The notes below the pieces were generated by a model, which saw only the letters and a program-made list of their open reading frames with translations, did no database searches and had not been told where the DNA came from. Made by a program: the position numbers and the translations under genes. Source: Laspinema sp963821735 (GTDB taxonomy: Bacteria > Cyanobacteriota > Cyanobacteriia > Cyanobacteriales > Laspinemataceae). Taken from it: a DNA stretch of 64,000 bases. Below are positions 8,881 to 16,996 of this stretch, in pieces. The number at the start of each line of letters is the position of its first letter. Position 1 is the first letter of the stretch. The stretch is from the NCBI GenBank assembly GCA_963821735.1, contig CAWGFK010000002.1, positions 1,011,943 to 1,075,942 on the forward strand. Reading direction: 5' to 3'.

Positions 8881-9105
8881 CTATTCGGCGGCGGCGGATT
8901 CGGCATTAGCCCGTTTGCGTGCGCCTTCCAGTGTGAGCAACTGAGACAGTTGGTGTCTCTTGTGCTTGAACAGGTGGGTCTTTTCCAACCGGCGCGTAGC
9001 TTTTTGCAGTCTGAGGGTAAATAATTCCCGCTTCAGACTCAAAATCTGCTCGTTGACTTCCTCATCGCTCAAGTTTTCAATGTCTGACATTTTTGGAAAC
9101 GCCAT
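8881..9105 (-). CDS. rpmC: 50S ribosomal protein L29
   Basis: L29 lies at the peptide exit tunnel near the trigger-factor and SRP docking site. The open frame extends further upstream, but the supported start is ATG 9103-9105 (MAFPKMSDIENLSDEEVNEQ). It is preceded on the coding strand by GGGGAGTAAGAGA, giving a good ribosome-binding site and a 74-residue protein. Conserved features are LKRELFTLRLQKATRRLEKT and FKHKRHQLSQLLTL. A second in-frame ATG (MSDIEN) at 9088-9090 is also possible. The start lies four bases after the rplP stop. Confidence 0.95.
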   Translation of the reverse strand: MAFPKMSDIENLSDEEVNEQILSLKRELFTLRLQKATRRLEKTHLFKHKRHQLSQLLTLEGARKRANAESAAAE

Positions 9106-9109
9106 TCTC

Positions 9110-9523
9110 TTACTCCCCTTCGCGCGTAATGAACTTGGTTTTAATCGGTAGCTTGTAATCTGCCAACCGCATGGCTTCCCGGGCAGTTGCTTCCGGAACG
9201 CCACCAATTTCAAACATAATCCGACCGGGTTTGACTACAGCGACCCAAAATTCGGGAGACCCCTTACCGGAACCCATCCGGGTTTCTGCCGGACGCATGG
9301 TCACGGGTTTGTCTGGGAAGATGCGAATCCAGATCTTGCCACCCCGACGGATATACCGGGTCATGGCACGACGGCTGGCTTCAATTTGGCGGGAGGTAAT
9401 CCAACAAGGTTCTAACGCTTGTAAGGCGAATTCACCGAAGTTAATTTCATTACCCCGAGTCGCCAGTCCTCGCATCCGCCCGCGCTGTTGCTTGCGAAAT
9501 TTCGTTCTTCTAGGACTTAACAT
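9110..9523 (-). CDS. rplP: 50S ribosomal protein L16
   Basis: L16 helps shape the A-site tRNA channel of the 50S. The product is 137 residues and opens MLSPRRTKFRKQQRGRMRGL. It has the conserved TRYIRRGGKIWIRIFPDKPV, the RMGSGKGSPEFWVAVVKPG signature that carries the conserved arginine, and an end at KFITREGE. It precedes rpmC by four bases. Confidence 0.98.
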   Translation of the reverse strand: MLSPRRTKFRKQQRGRMRGLATRGNEINFGEFALQALEPCWITSRQIEASRRAMTRYIRRGGKIWIRIFPDKPVTMRPAETRMGSGKGSPEFWVAVVKPGRIMFEIGGVPEATAREAMRLADYKLPIKTKFITREGE

Positions 9524-9631
9524 GATGTGGTAATCGGTAATGGTTCATGGATCCTGCAAGGGAGGCGATCGCGGGCGGGTGAGCCGGAGTACCGCTAGTT
9601 CAAGCGTTCGCTCCCTACCATTGCTGATCTC

Positions 9632-10366
9632 TTACCCTTCATTGGAGCGGTCTTCAAATTGCTGACGGCGTTTTTTGCCGCCTCGGGGCCGAGGACCTGC
9701 ACCCGCTGCTGCGGTGGCCTCCAGTTCTTGTCCGGGAATGATTTCTCCCTTGAAGGTCCACACTTTGACGCCGAGAATCCCATAAATGGTACTGGCAGTG
9801 CGGTAGGAGTAATCAATATCGGCGCGTAAGGTATGCAGCGGGACTCTGCCTTCGCGAGTCCACTCGGTCCGAGCAATTTCTGCCCCGTTGAGGCGTCCAC
9901 TGACTTGGACTTTGATGCCTTCAACACCGGCTTTTTGAGCCCGTTGAATGGCTTGCCGCACGACCCGACGGAAGGAAACCCGTCGTTCGAGTTGGCTGGC
10001 GATGTATTCAGCAATCAAGGTTGCATCAGCATCCACTCGGGCCACTTCCACAACATTGATGCGGATTTGGCGGTTGCTGCCTAGCATTTCTTGCAGTCCA
10101 GTCCGTAAGGACTCGATGCCACTGCCACCGCGACCCACAACCACGCCCGGGCGGGCGGTGCGAACTTCCAAATCGATCTGATCGGCTTTGCGCTCGATCC
10201 GAACGTCGGAAATGCCCGCGTTGTTCAGGGTGCTGTGGACATACTCGCGAATTTTGTAGTCTTCTTCTAAAAGTTCGGGGTAGCGATTGCTATCCGCGAA
10301 CCACCGGGAGCGGTGTTCTTTGGTCACACCAAGCCGGAAACCCGTTGGGTGTATTTTCTGTCCCAC
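9632..10366 (-). CDS. rpsC: 30S ribosomal protein S3
   Basis: S3 is part of the mRNA entry tunnel and its helicase activity. The product is 244 residues. It starts MGQKIHPTGFRLGVTKEHRS, has the KH-domain GxxG region (GVVVGRGGSGIESLRTGLQE), and the C-terminal signature GLNGAEIARTEW-like sequence (RLNGAEIARTEWTREGRVPL). The basic C-terminal tail (RPRGGKKRRQQFEDR) is longer than in E. coli. It lies between rplV and rplP. Confidence 0.98.
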   Translation of the reverse strand: MGQKIHPTGFRLGVTKEHRSRWFADSNRYPELLEEDYKIREYVHSTLNNAGISDVRIERKADQIDLEVRTARPGVVVGRGGSGIESLRTGLQEMLGSNRQIRINVVEVARVDADATLIAEYIASQLERRVSFRRVVRQAIQRAQKAGVEGIKVQVSGRLNGAEIARTEWTREGRVPLHTLRADIDYSYRTASTIYGILGVKVWTFKGEIIPGQELEATAAAGAGPRPRGGKKRRQQFEDRSNEG

Positions 10367-10458
10367 GTTCTGTGCGTCCTCTACTTACCGTAAAAACTAA
10401 CCCGTGTCTCGTAAACCGTAAAACTAGCGGCTCACTTGGCACGTTTACGTTTGCTGTT

Positions 10459-10821
10459 CTATTCGTCGTCAAGCTCGGGAGCGACGGCAACGGTGATGTG
10501 ACAGGTCGGCTTGCGAATCATGTAAGCCCGTCCCTGCGCCCGAGGCCGGAATCGCTTGAGAACCGGGCCACCATCGGCATAAGCTTGAGAAACCCATAAG
10601 GTGGCTGGATCGAGTCCGCTGTTATGCTCTGCGTTGGCTGCTGCAGATCGCAGAACTTTGCGAATTGGATCGCAAGCCCGATAGGGCATGAATTCGAGGA
10701 TGATCAGCGCTTCGCGATAGGAGCGACCTCGAATTTGGTCCAGGACTCGCCGTACTTTGTACGGAGACATCCGAATATAACGCGCGATCGCTTTGACTTC
10801 TGTTGAGGTATCAATAGCCAT
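10459..10821 (-). CDS. rplV: 50S ribosomal protein L22
   Basis: L22 lines the peptide exit tunnel with its beta-hairpin. The product is 120 residues and starts MAIDTSTEVKAIARYIRMSP. It has the conserved KVRRVLDQIRGRSYREALII, the AEHNSGLDPATLWVSQAYAD helix and the hairpin sequence RAQGRAYMIRKPTCHITV. It follows rpsS with about 115 bases between them, where a fragment of a palindromic repeat is seen. Confidence 0.97.
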   Translation of the reverse strand: MAIDTSTEVKAIARYIRMSPYKVRRVLDQIRGRSYREALIILEFMPYRACDPIRKVLRSAAANAEHNSGLDPATLWVSQAYADGGPVLKRFRPRAQGRAYMIRKPTCHITVAVAPELDDE

Positions 10822-10916
10822 TATGTTTCTCCGTTGTCCAAAGTCCTTTGTCGTTTGTTTGTTGTCCCTTGTTGTTATTAAAGAACCTTTAACATCAGAC
10901 TCCGAACTAGCGATGC

Positions 10917-10939
10917 GGGCGCGAGCATTGCGCCCCTAC
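10917..10939. repeat. Half copy of a palindromic repeat at the 3' end of rpsS
   Basis: This stretch contains GCATTGCGCCCCTAC and differs by about one base from the right arm of the perfect palindrome at 14677-14725. It overlaps the rpsS stop codon. It is seen directly in the sequence, and its status as a remnant of the same mobile family is inference. Confidence 0.6.
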
Positions 10940-11217
10940 CGCCGTTGACTTTTTTTATCGCCTTTGGCGTGTCCCCGGAAGGTCCGAGTCGGGGCAAATT
11001 CCCCTAATTTATGTCCGATCATTTGTTCGTTGATATAGACCGGCACGTGCTGACGTCCGTTATGGACGGCGATCGTGTGACCGAGCATATCAGGAATAAT
11101 GGTCGAAGCTCGTGACCAAGTTTTAATGACATCTTTTTTGCCACTGGCATTCAATGCTTCGATTTTACTCAGCAAATGATCGGCTACAAAAGGTCCTTTT
11201 TTCAGTGAACGACTCAT
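10936..11217 (-). CDS. rpsS: 30S ribosomal protein S19
   Basis: S19 in the 30S head forms a complex with S13. The product is 93 residues. It begins MSRSLKKGPFVADHLLSKIE and has the signature HNGRQHVPVYINEQMIGHKL and FAPTRTFRGHAKGDKK. The stop codon (10936-10938) falls inside a copy of a dispersed repeat (10917-10939), so the last residues and stop are set by repeat sequence. Confidence 0.97.
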   Translation of the reverse strand: MSRSLKKGPFVADHLLSKIEALNASGKKDVIKTWSRASTIIPDMLGHTIAVHNGRQHVPVYINEQMIGHKLGEFAPTRTFRGHAKGDKKSQRR

Positions 11218-11306
11218 AAGTCAGTGATAATTTCTCAAAAATGAACCCAGAAGAATTAAAGAATAAAGGGTTAATTCGTTTATTCTCAACTCTCTTGTCT
11301 TGATGA

Positions 11307-12170
11307 TTAAGACTGCCGACCGCCCTTGCCGCGCTTGGAGGTTTTCCGACGCTTGCGGACGATTAAGGCGTTACTTAATTTTTTCTTCTTGCGGGTCTTC
11401 CCACCTAAAGCAGGTTTACCCCAAGGTGAAACTGGCCCACTTCTCCCGATCGGTGCTCGTCCTTCACCCCCACCATGTGGGTGGTCTACGGGGTTCATGA
11501 CGCTGCCTCTAACTTCGGGACGGCGACCGGACCACCGTTTGCGGCCCGCTTTACCGAGGCTGATGTTTCTAACATCGATGTTGCCGACCTGTCCGATAGT
11601 GGCGTAGCACTCTTTGCGGAACATCCGAACTTCACCGGAGGGTAATTTCAGGGTAACGAAATCCCCTTCTTTGGCTTGCACCTGAGCCCCTGCACCGGCG
11701 GAACGCACGACTTGTCCACCACGACCGGGGGTCATTTCTACGTTATGAACCACCGTACCCAAGGGCATCTTTTCCAAGGGGAGGGCGTTGCCCACTTCGA
11801 TGGGTGAGTCAGGTCCGGAGATGATATGAGTGCCAACTTGTAATCCTAATGGATGTAGGATGTAGCGCTTTTCACCATCCTGATAGAAGAGGAGGGCGAT
11901 CCGGGCGTTACGGTTGGGGTCATATTCGATTTCAGCAACTTTGGCGGGAATATTATGTTTATCCCGACGAAAGTCGATTTGCCGATAGAGGCGTTTGTGT
12001 CCGCCCCCACGATGACGGCAGGTAATTACCCCGCGATTGTTCCGTCCTTTTTTCCGGTGCTTTGACTTGGTTAGGGATTTTTCGGGAGTGTCGCGGGTGA
12101 TTTCGTCAAACTCGGAGACACTGTACTGGCGTGTGCCAGGGGTGTAGGGCCGATAAGTACGGATACCCAT
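11307..12170 (-). CDS. rplB: 50S ribosomal protein L2
   Basis: L2 is a core 23S rRNA-binding protein needed for subunit joining and peptidyl transfer. The product is 287 residues and starts MGIRTYRPYTPGTRQYSVSE. It has the conserved RHRGGGHKRLYRQIDFRRDK, the RSAGAGAQVQAKEGDFVTLK segment and the hallmark GSVMNPVDHPHGGGEGRAPI loop, including the functionally important histidine. It lies between rplW and rpsS. Confidence 0.98.
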   Translation of the reverse strand: MGIRTYRPYTPGTRQYSVSEFDEITRDTPEKSLTKSKHRKKGRNNRGVITCRHRGGGHKRLYRQIDFRRDKHNIPAKVAEIEYDPNRNARIALLFYQDGEKRYILHPLGLQVGTHIISGPDSPIEVGNALPLEKMPLGTVVHNVEMTPGRGGQVVRSAGAGAQVQAKEGDFVTLKLPSGEVRMFRKECYATIGQVGNIDVRNISLGKAGRKRWSGRRPEVRGSVMNPVDHPHGGGEGRAPIGRSGPVSPWGKPALGGKTRKKKKLSNALIVRKRRKTSKRGKGGRQS

Positions 12171-12276
12171 AATTTAAAGTTTTGGTAACACTGCTTGATT
12201 TGCCATTGGATCCCATAAGTGTTTGGCACAGTTCGAGTGGGGATGTTGAAACCGCCCACTCCACCTGCGGCATCGT

Positions 12277-12585
12277 TTACACTTCTGGGAAGAAAATGTT
12301 TTGCAGGGAATCACCCTCGGCTAAGGTCACGATCGCTCTCTTGTAATGAGGCTTATACCCGACAAACTTCCCGACTCTGCGCTTTTTCGGGGGTCTGTGC
12401 ATGGTATTGACGCTGACTACCTTGACCTCAAATAGGTGTTCGATCGCCGCTTTGATTTGCGGTTTGGTGGATTTGGCATCCACATCAAAAACATATTTGT
12501 TCTGCTCCATCAGCAGGGTCGCTTTTTCGGTGACGATTGGAGTCCGCACCAAATCGGCCAGCTTTCTGAGATTATCTTCAGCCAC
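12277..12585 (-). CDS. rplW: 50S ribosomal protein L23
   Basis: L23 at the exit tunnel is the main docking site for trigger factor and SRP. The product is 102 residues with VRTPIVTEKATLLMEQNKYV (the conserved PxVTEK motif) and IKAAIEHLFEVKVVSVNTMH. Its start overlaps the end of rplD by eight bases (12578-12585), so the two are translationally coupled. Confidence 0.98.
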   Translation of the reverse strand: MAEDNLRKLADLVRTPIVTEKATLLMEQNKYVFDVDAKSTKPQIKAAIEHLFEVKVVSVNTMHRPPKKRRVGKFVGYKPHYKRAIVTLAEGDSLQNIFFPEV

Positions 12586-13210
12586 CGTAGACCTCCTGAA
12601 CTTTGGCGAGTGCTGCTGCTGTGGTTACGATTTTGTCAGCGGCAACGAGGTCGTACACATTTAACTGGTTGACGGCAATCAGTTTGATGTTTTCGACGTT
12701 GCGTGCTGATAAATAAACGTTGTCGTCTCGTTGGTCAACGATTAACAATACTTTCGAGTCTGGCTCGACACCCCACCGGGCGATCGCACTGAGGAGATCT
12801 TTGGTCTTCGGACGGGGCAGTTTATCTGCAAATTCCTCGACGACGATCAAGTCTTCGCTGCGGCTAATGAGCGCGGTTCTCAAGGCAAGTCTGCGCTCTT
12901 TGCGATTCATTTTTACGTCATAATCTCTGGGTTTGGGTCCAAAGATGACGCCGCCGCCTCTCCATAAGGGAGAGCGAATTGAACCGGCCCGCGCTCGGCC
13001 TGTTCCTTTTTGTCTCCAGGGTTTTCTACCCCCGCCTCTGACTTCCGCCCGGGTTTTGGTCGATGCCGTTCCCTGACGCCCCTGGTTCAGTTGACGAGTT
13101 ACCGCTCTATGAACGATATGCTTGGCGTTCTCTTCAGACGCGACTCGCAAATCGATCGTCGCTTCAGCAACTTGTTCGCCTTCCCAGTTTCTGACTACAC
13201 AATTAACCAT
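12578..13210 (-). CDS. rplD: 50S ribosomal protein L4
   Basis: L4 binds 23S rRNA and reaches into the exit tunnel. In E. coli it also regulates the S10 operon. The product is 210 residues with the tunnel-loop signature TRAEVRGGGRKPWRQKGTGR followed by ARAGSIRSPLWRGGGVIFGP. The carboxy half has LSAIARWGVEPDSKVLLIVD. It lies between rplC and rplW. Confidence 0.98.
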   Translation of the reverse strand: MVNCVVRNWEGEQVAEATIDLRVASEENAKHIVHRAVTRQLNQGRQGTASTKTRAEVRGGGRKPWRQKGTGRARAGSIRSPLWRGGGVIFGPKPRDYDVKMNRKERRLALRTALISRSEDLIVVEEFADKLPRPKTKDLLSAIARWGVEPDSKVLLIVDQRDDNVYLSARNVENIKLIAVNQLNVYDLVAADKIVTTAAALAKVQEVYGG

Positions 13211-13275
13211 ATCTCTCTATTCCCGTTTTCTATGCTTTATGAATGGGGAATTCATTCTTTCTCACCGGGCTGCTA

Positions 13276-13918
13276 TTATTTAGCACGGCCCACATAATTG
13301 GCTGGCTTAATATTAAGTAGTCCACCGGGTTTTCCCGGAAGTGCTCCCTTAATCAGCAGCAGGTTCTTTTCCGCATCCACTCGCACAATTTCTAATTTGC
13401 GCGTCGTGATTTGGCTTCCACCTAAACGACCGGCCATACGTTTCCCTGGATACACGCGACCCGGAGTCGTCCCTGCACCTGTAGAACCGGGTGCCTGTAT
13501 GGTTTTTGGAACCGTGGGACATGGGTCCGCGTTTGAAGTTATGCCGTTTTTGATATCCGGCAAACCCCCGACCGATGGTGATTCCGGTCACGTCTACAAT
13601 CTGGTTAGCAGTGAATCCTTCTACGGTCATCTGCTGTCCCAGTTCAAAGCTGCTGACATCATCGATGCGATATTCACGCAGGTGACGCAGCGGGGGCGCT
13701 GATGATTTGACGAGATGTCCCAATTCCGGCTTATTGATGGCCTTGGTGGTGGTTTCGCCATATCCGACCTGAATGGCACTGTAGCCATCGGTCTGTTTCG
13801 ACTTGATCTGTGTTACGGTGCATGGTCCTGCTTGGACGACGGTGACGGGGATTGCTCTCCCTTCTTCGTCAAAGACTTGGGTCATGCCGAGTTTTGTGCC
13901 CAGAATACCGACAGCCAC
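13276..13918 (-). CDS. rplC: 50S ribosomal protein L3, one frameshift
   Basis: L3 is an early assembly protein near the peptidyl-transferase centre and the first gene of the cluster. From GTG 13916-13918 the first frame gives MAVGILGTKLGMTQVFDEEG through GYQKRHNFKRGPMSHGSKNH. The next frame continues APGSTGAGTTPGRVYPGKRM to NIKPANYVGRAK. One extra base at about 13498-13500 (CCATACAGG on the coding strand) explains the break. Corrected length is about 213 residues, as expected. A purine-rich GGGGAG lies about 13 bases before the start. Loss of L3 would be lethal or nearly so, hence a likely sequencing indel. Confidence 0.94.
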
Positions 13919-14396
13919 GGGTTTATGGTCTCCCCTTACTTAAGCACTACAAGTTTCTCGGATCGTGATGAGTTCAATTAAGAGCTGGATCCGAATCGGG
14001 TTTCGACGCCAATCCAGTCCAAAGTTTGCCTCCAACATCACAGCAGGAGACAGTCAGGCTTCTAGGAAGCCTTTAACTACCTTTGGGCTAGTTTGATGAG
14101 TTGGTCCGTTAGGGTGAGCGGTTGCTCGTTTGTGTTGCCTTTGACCGCACAGACTTAAGCAATGATTTACTCAGTATCTCTGCGAGGCACTCGATCGCTC
14201 TAGCGGGTCAGACATCGTTTCGGACTGCAAACCTGCTAGGGGCGATCGCAACTAAATTTAGCTTTTCTCAACTTTCCGCTAAGGAGTAGTTGTCACTCTG
14301 TTGGTCTGGACTAACCACTATAGCGCAAAATCGGCTTTTGGGCCGCACTGGGTTTCCAATTTGAGAGCTTGGGCTTAAATTTAGCGACAATTTAAT
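13919..14396. other. Long leader region upstream of rplC
   Basis: No convincing gene was found here. Short open frames lack ribosome-binding sites and family likeness. The stretch has two HIP1-like sites and would be transcribed as a 5' leader if the promoter at 14397-14425 is real. A regulatory leader is possible but no named structure was recognised. Confidence 0.4.
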
Positions 14397-14425
14397 ACTA
14401 TAGCGGATGTTAAATCCCTTGTCTA
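14397..14425 (-). promoter_or_regulatory. Candidate sigma-70 promoter of the ribosomal cluster
   Basis: On the minus strand TAGACA (14420-14425) and TATAGT (14397-14402) are separated by 17 bases, a near-consensus vegetative promoter facing rplC. If used, transcription would begin near 14390 and leave a leader of about 470 bases before rplC, in which no gene was recognised. The assignment rests on the motif only. Confidence 0.45.
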
Positions 14426-14625
14426 GTCCGATTTGAATAAAAATCTGATAAATTTTGGATTTTTTTTCTGGGATCCCGGCTTTGAAGTCAGAGACCCATG
14501 ACAAGGCCCCAATGACCAGGGACTGATGACCCGGGAACGAACATAGAATCCATTCTAAACCCTCCCCGGGATTAAACTATACTTGTCAAAGCCTGATTTC
14601 GGTAGCAGTAGAAAGAGAAACAGAG

Positions 14626-14793
14626 CTTACGCATTTAGGGTAGGTTCTTAAAATTAGCCCGGTCAAGGTGTATTGAGTAGGGGCGCAATGCTTGCGCCCT
14701 AAGGGCGCAAGCATTGCGCCCCTACAAGAAATAACGATTTTTCGTTATTAAATTTACCACCTTGACAGGGCTAGTTCTCAAAATCTGCGTAAG
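14626..14793. mobile_element. MITE-like palindromic element
   Basis: The outer ends CTTACGCA and TGCGTAAG are exact inverted repeats. The adjoining 30 or so bases also pair imperfectly (TCAAGGTG inside the left end, CACCTTGA inside the right). Nested inside are a perfect 24-base palindrome around a single central base (arms 14677-14700 and 14702-14725) and a second hairpin, AATAACGA/TCGTTATT (14730-14737, 14742-14749). No open frame is present. This is the layout of a non-autonomous element, about 170 bases long. It sits 60 bases before ndhN. Confidence 0.6.
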
Positions 14794-14852
14794 TTCTGCA
14801 ACGGATCAACAATCAGTCATGATTAAAAATTAGAAATTAGGAGCAAATCATT

Positions 14853-15317
14853 ATGGCACTGATTATCACCGGCAAAAAATTCATTCGAGATCTGGAACAA
14901 AACGGGTCCTTAGCGCTGTATGTGCCTTTGGAAGGGGGTTTTGAGGGTCGCTATCAACGGCGAGTTAGAGCTGCCGGTTATGTCACCGTGAATCTATCCG
15001 CCCGAGGATTAGGAGATTTAGCGGCCTATTTAACTGGGGTGCATGGGGTTCGTCCACCGCATCTGGGCAAAAAAGACGTCCGAACTTATTTTATTCCGCC
15101 CATCGTGACTTCGCAATTGGAGCAGTTACCGCCTAAAGCGAAGGGATTGGTGGTGTGGTTGATTGATGGAATAGTGCTTTCTAATCAGGAGTTGTCCTAT
15201 TTGACGGAGTTGCCGAAGATTGAACCCCGGGTGAAAGTGGTGGTGGAAGTCGGTGGCGATCGCCAGGTAACCTGGAATCCCCTCAAGGATTTGTTGGTTC
15301 CGGCTCGCGCCAGCTAA
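14853..15317 (+). CDS. ndhN: NAD(P)H-quinone oxidoreductase subunit N
   Basis: NdhN is a peripheral, oxygenic-photosynthesis-specific subunit of thylakoid NDH-1, used in cyclic electron flow and respiration. The product is 154 residues and starts MALIITGKKFIRDLEQNGSL. The segments GGFEGRYQRRVRAAGYVTVN, GVRPPHLGKKDVRTYFIPPI and VGGDRQVTWNPLKDLL are characteristic of the family. The start is preceded by TTAGGAGC. It is divergent from the ribosomal cluster, as in other cyanobacteria, and ends at a strong terminator. Confidence 0.96.
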   Translation: MALIITGKKFIRDLEQNGSLALYVPLEGGFEGRYQRRVRAAGYVTVNLSARGLGDLAAYLTGVHGVRPPHLGKKDVRTYFIPPIVTSQLEQLPPKAKGLVVWLIDGIVLSNQELSYLTELPKIEPRVKVVVEVGGDRQVTWNPLKDLLVPARAS

Positions 15318-15345
15318 GATCGGGAATTATTCACCTTGTCTTAAT

Positions 15346-15373
15346 AAAGACGCGATCGCTCGCGTCTTTTTTT
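15346..15373 (+). terminator. Rho-independent terminator after ndhN
   Basis: The hairpin GACGCGA-TCGC-TCGCGTC is followed by a run of seven T. The HIP1 octamer GCGATCGC (15352-15359) forms part of the stem and loop. Confidence 0.85.
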
Positions 15374-15510
15374 AATCCCGAGCACTTTCGCGGTTTTCTG
15401 GGATTGAGTTAAGCTATCAACAGGAGGAGAGTGGGGCGATCGCCAACGGATGACTCAGACAGTGCCCCACTCTTCCTCGCCTGATTTGCTGATTATTTAG
15501 GGCTATTCTG

Positions 15511-16116
15511 ATGCTAGATAACCGCGATTATACACTGATTATTGACAAAAGTGGCAGTATGTCCACCCCGGACCAACGCGGGGGACGAACCCGATGGCAA
15601 GAAGCCCAAGAGTCTACCCTAGCCTTAGCCCGCAAATGCGAAGAGTTAGACCCCGATGGCATCACCGTTTACGTTTTTTCAGGCCGATTTAAGCGCTATG
15701 ACAATGTAACAGCAGCCAAAGTCGAGCAGATTTTCCAGGAAAATGAGCCTGCGGGTCGCACGGACTTAGCTGGGGTTTTACAAGATGCATTGAATGATTA
15801 CTTTAAACGAAAATCTTCGGGTCAAACCCAACTGAATGGGGAAACGATTTTAGCCATCACCGATGGCGAACCGGACGATCGCAAAGCGGTGATGAAAGTG
15901 ATCATCGAAGCCTCTCGCCGAATTGATAAAGATGAAGAATTGGCAATTTCTTTCATTCAAATTGGCAACGATCGCACGGCGACTCAATTTCTCAAAGCCT
16001 TGGATGATGATTTAATTAATGCCGGGGCTAAGTTTGATATCGTCGATACCTTAACGATTGATGACATGGAAGAAATGACTTTGACCGAAGTTTTGATGAA
16101 TGCCATCATCGATTAA
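15511..16116 (+). CDS. von Willebrand factor A domain protein (copy 1 of 3)
   Basis: A stand-alone vWA domain of 201 residues with no signal peptide or membrane segment, so probably cytosolic. The metal-dependent adhesion site (MIDAS) is complete: DKSGSM (D-x-S-x-S) near residue 13, the threonine in GRTDLAGVL near residue 88, and the aspartate in AITDGEPDDRKAV near residue 120. Such domains bind divalent metal and a partner protein. The partner is unknown. It is the first of three tandem paralogues, followed at 16310 and 16997. Specific biological role not recognised; tellurite-resistance-type (Ter) vWA proteins are one comparison. Confidence 0.88.
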   Translation: MLDNRDYTLIIDKSGSMSTPDQRGGRTRWQEAQESTLALARKCEELDPDGITVYVFSGRFKRYDNVTAAKVEQIFQENEPAGRTDLAGVLQDALNDYFKRKSSGQTQLNGETILAITDGEPDDRKAVMKVIIEASRRIDKDEELAISFIQIGNDRTATQFLKALDDDLINAGAKFDIVDTLTIDDMEEMTLTEVLMNAIID

Positions 16117-16309
16117 TTCACCAGTAGCTTATCGTCCCTGAAGGTTGGGCTGTGGCCTGACTTAGAAACCTTAATGAACTGAGGAAAGAGTCCGGTGATG
16201 ATAGGCCAGATTTTTGGAGAATTCAGGTTGTTTTATCTAAAGTGAGGTACATTTATCAACTCGCTTTCTTTCATCCAATGTAGTTTAATTGATTCAGCAG
16301 AAAAATATC

Positions 16310-16915
16310 ATGGTAGAAAATCGCGATTATACTCTAATCATCGATAAAAGTGGCAGTATGTCCATTCCGGATCAACCGGGAGGTAAAACCCGATGGCAAG
16401 TGGCTCAGGAGTCTACCTTAGCCTTAGCCCGAAAATGTGAAGAATTTGACCCCGATGGGATTACCATTTATTTATTTTCGGGACGATTTCAACGCTACGA
16501 TAACGTCACCTCGGCAAAAGTCGATCAGATTTATCAAGAAAATGAGCCGATGGGACGGACCAACTTAGCAGCAGTCCTCCAAGATGCCGTCAATCAGTAT
16601 TTTCAGCGCAAATCGTCCGGTCAAACGAAACCCAATGGAGAAACCATTCTCGTGGTAACTGATGGGGAACCCGACGATCGCAAAGCCGTGATGGAAGTGA
16701 TTATTAAAGCCACCCGCCAGATGGATCGGGATGAAGAATTAGCTATTTCCATGATTCAAGTGGGGAGCGATGCCCAAGCAACGCGCTTTTTAAAGGCATT
16801 GGATGATGATTTGCAAGGCGTGGGAGCCAAATTTGATATCGTAGATACGATTACGATGGATGATATGGAAGAAACGCCTTTGAAAGAAGTGCTGTTACGG
16901 GCGATCGTTGATTAA
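16310..16915 (+). CDS. von Willebrand factor A domain protein (copy 2 of 3)
   Basis: Second paralogue, 201 residues. The frame is open from 16289, but the start at ATG 16310 gives MVENRDYTLIIDKSGSMS, matching the starts of copies 1 and 3. MIDAS residues are conserved: DKSGSMS, GRTNLAAVL and VVTDGEPDDRKAV. It lies about 190 bases after copy 1, with no gene between. It shares the same RYDNVTSAKVDQI and ATRFLKALDDDL segments with its neighbours, so recent tandem duplication is likely. Confidence 0.88.
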   Translation: MVENRDYTLIIDKSGSMSIPDQPGGKTRWQVAQESTLALARKCEEFDPDGITIYLFSGRFQRYDNVTSAKVDQIYQENEPMGRTNLAAVLQDAVNQYFQRKSSGQTKPNGETILVVTDGEPDDRKAVMEVIIKATRQMDRDEELAISMIQVGSDAQATRFLKALDDDLQGVGAKFDIVDTITMDDMEETPLKEVLLRAIVD

Positions 16916-16996
16916 GTTGCCGTAATTTCATTCAATTCCCGCTCTATCGGGAATCTCACTTGTTTTGATGTTTAAACGGAGAAAACCGCGATCATT

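Noticed and set aside
14268..14504. 78-residue open frame on minus upstream of rplC
   Set aside because: Overlaps the promoter candidate and has no ribosome-binding site or family likeness; composition is that of noncoding DNA.
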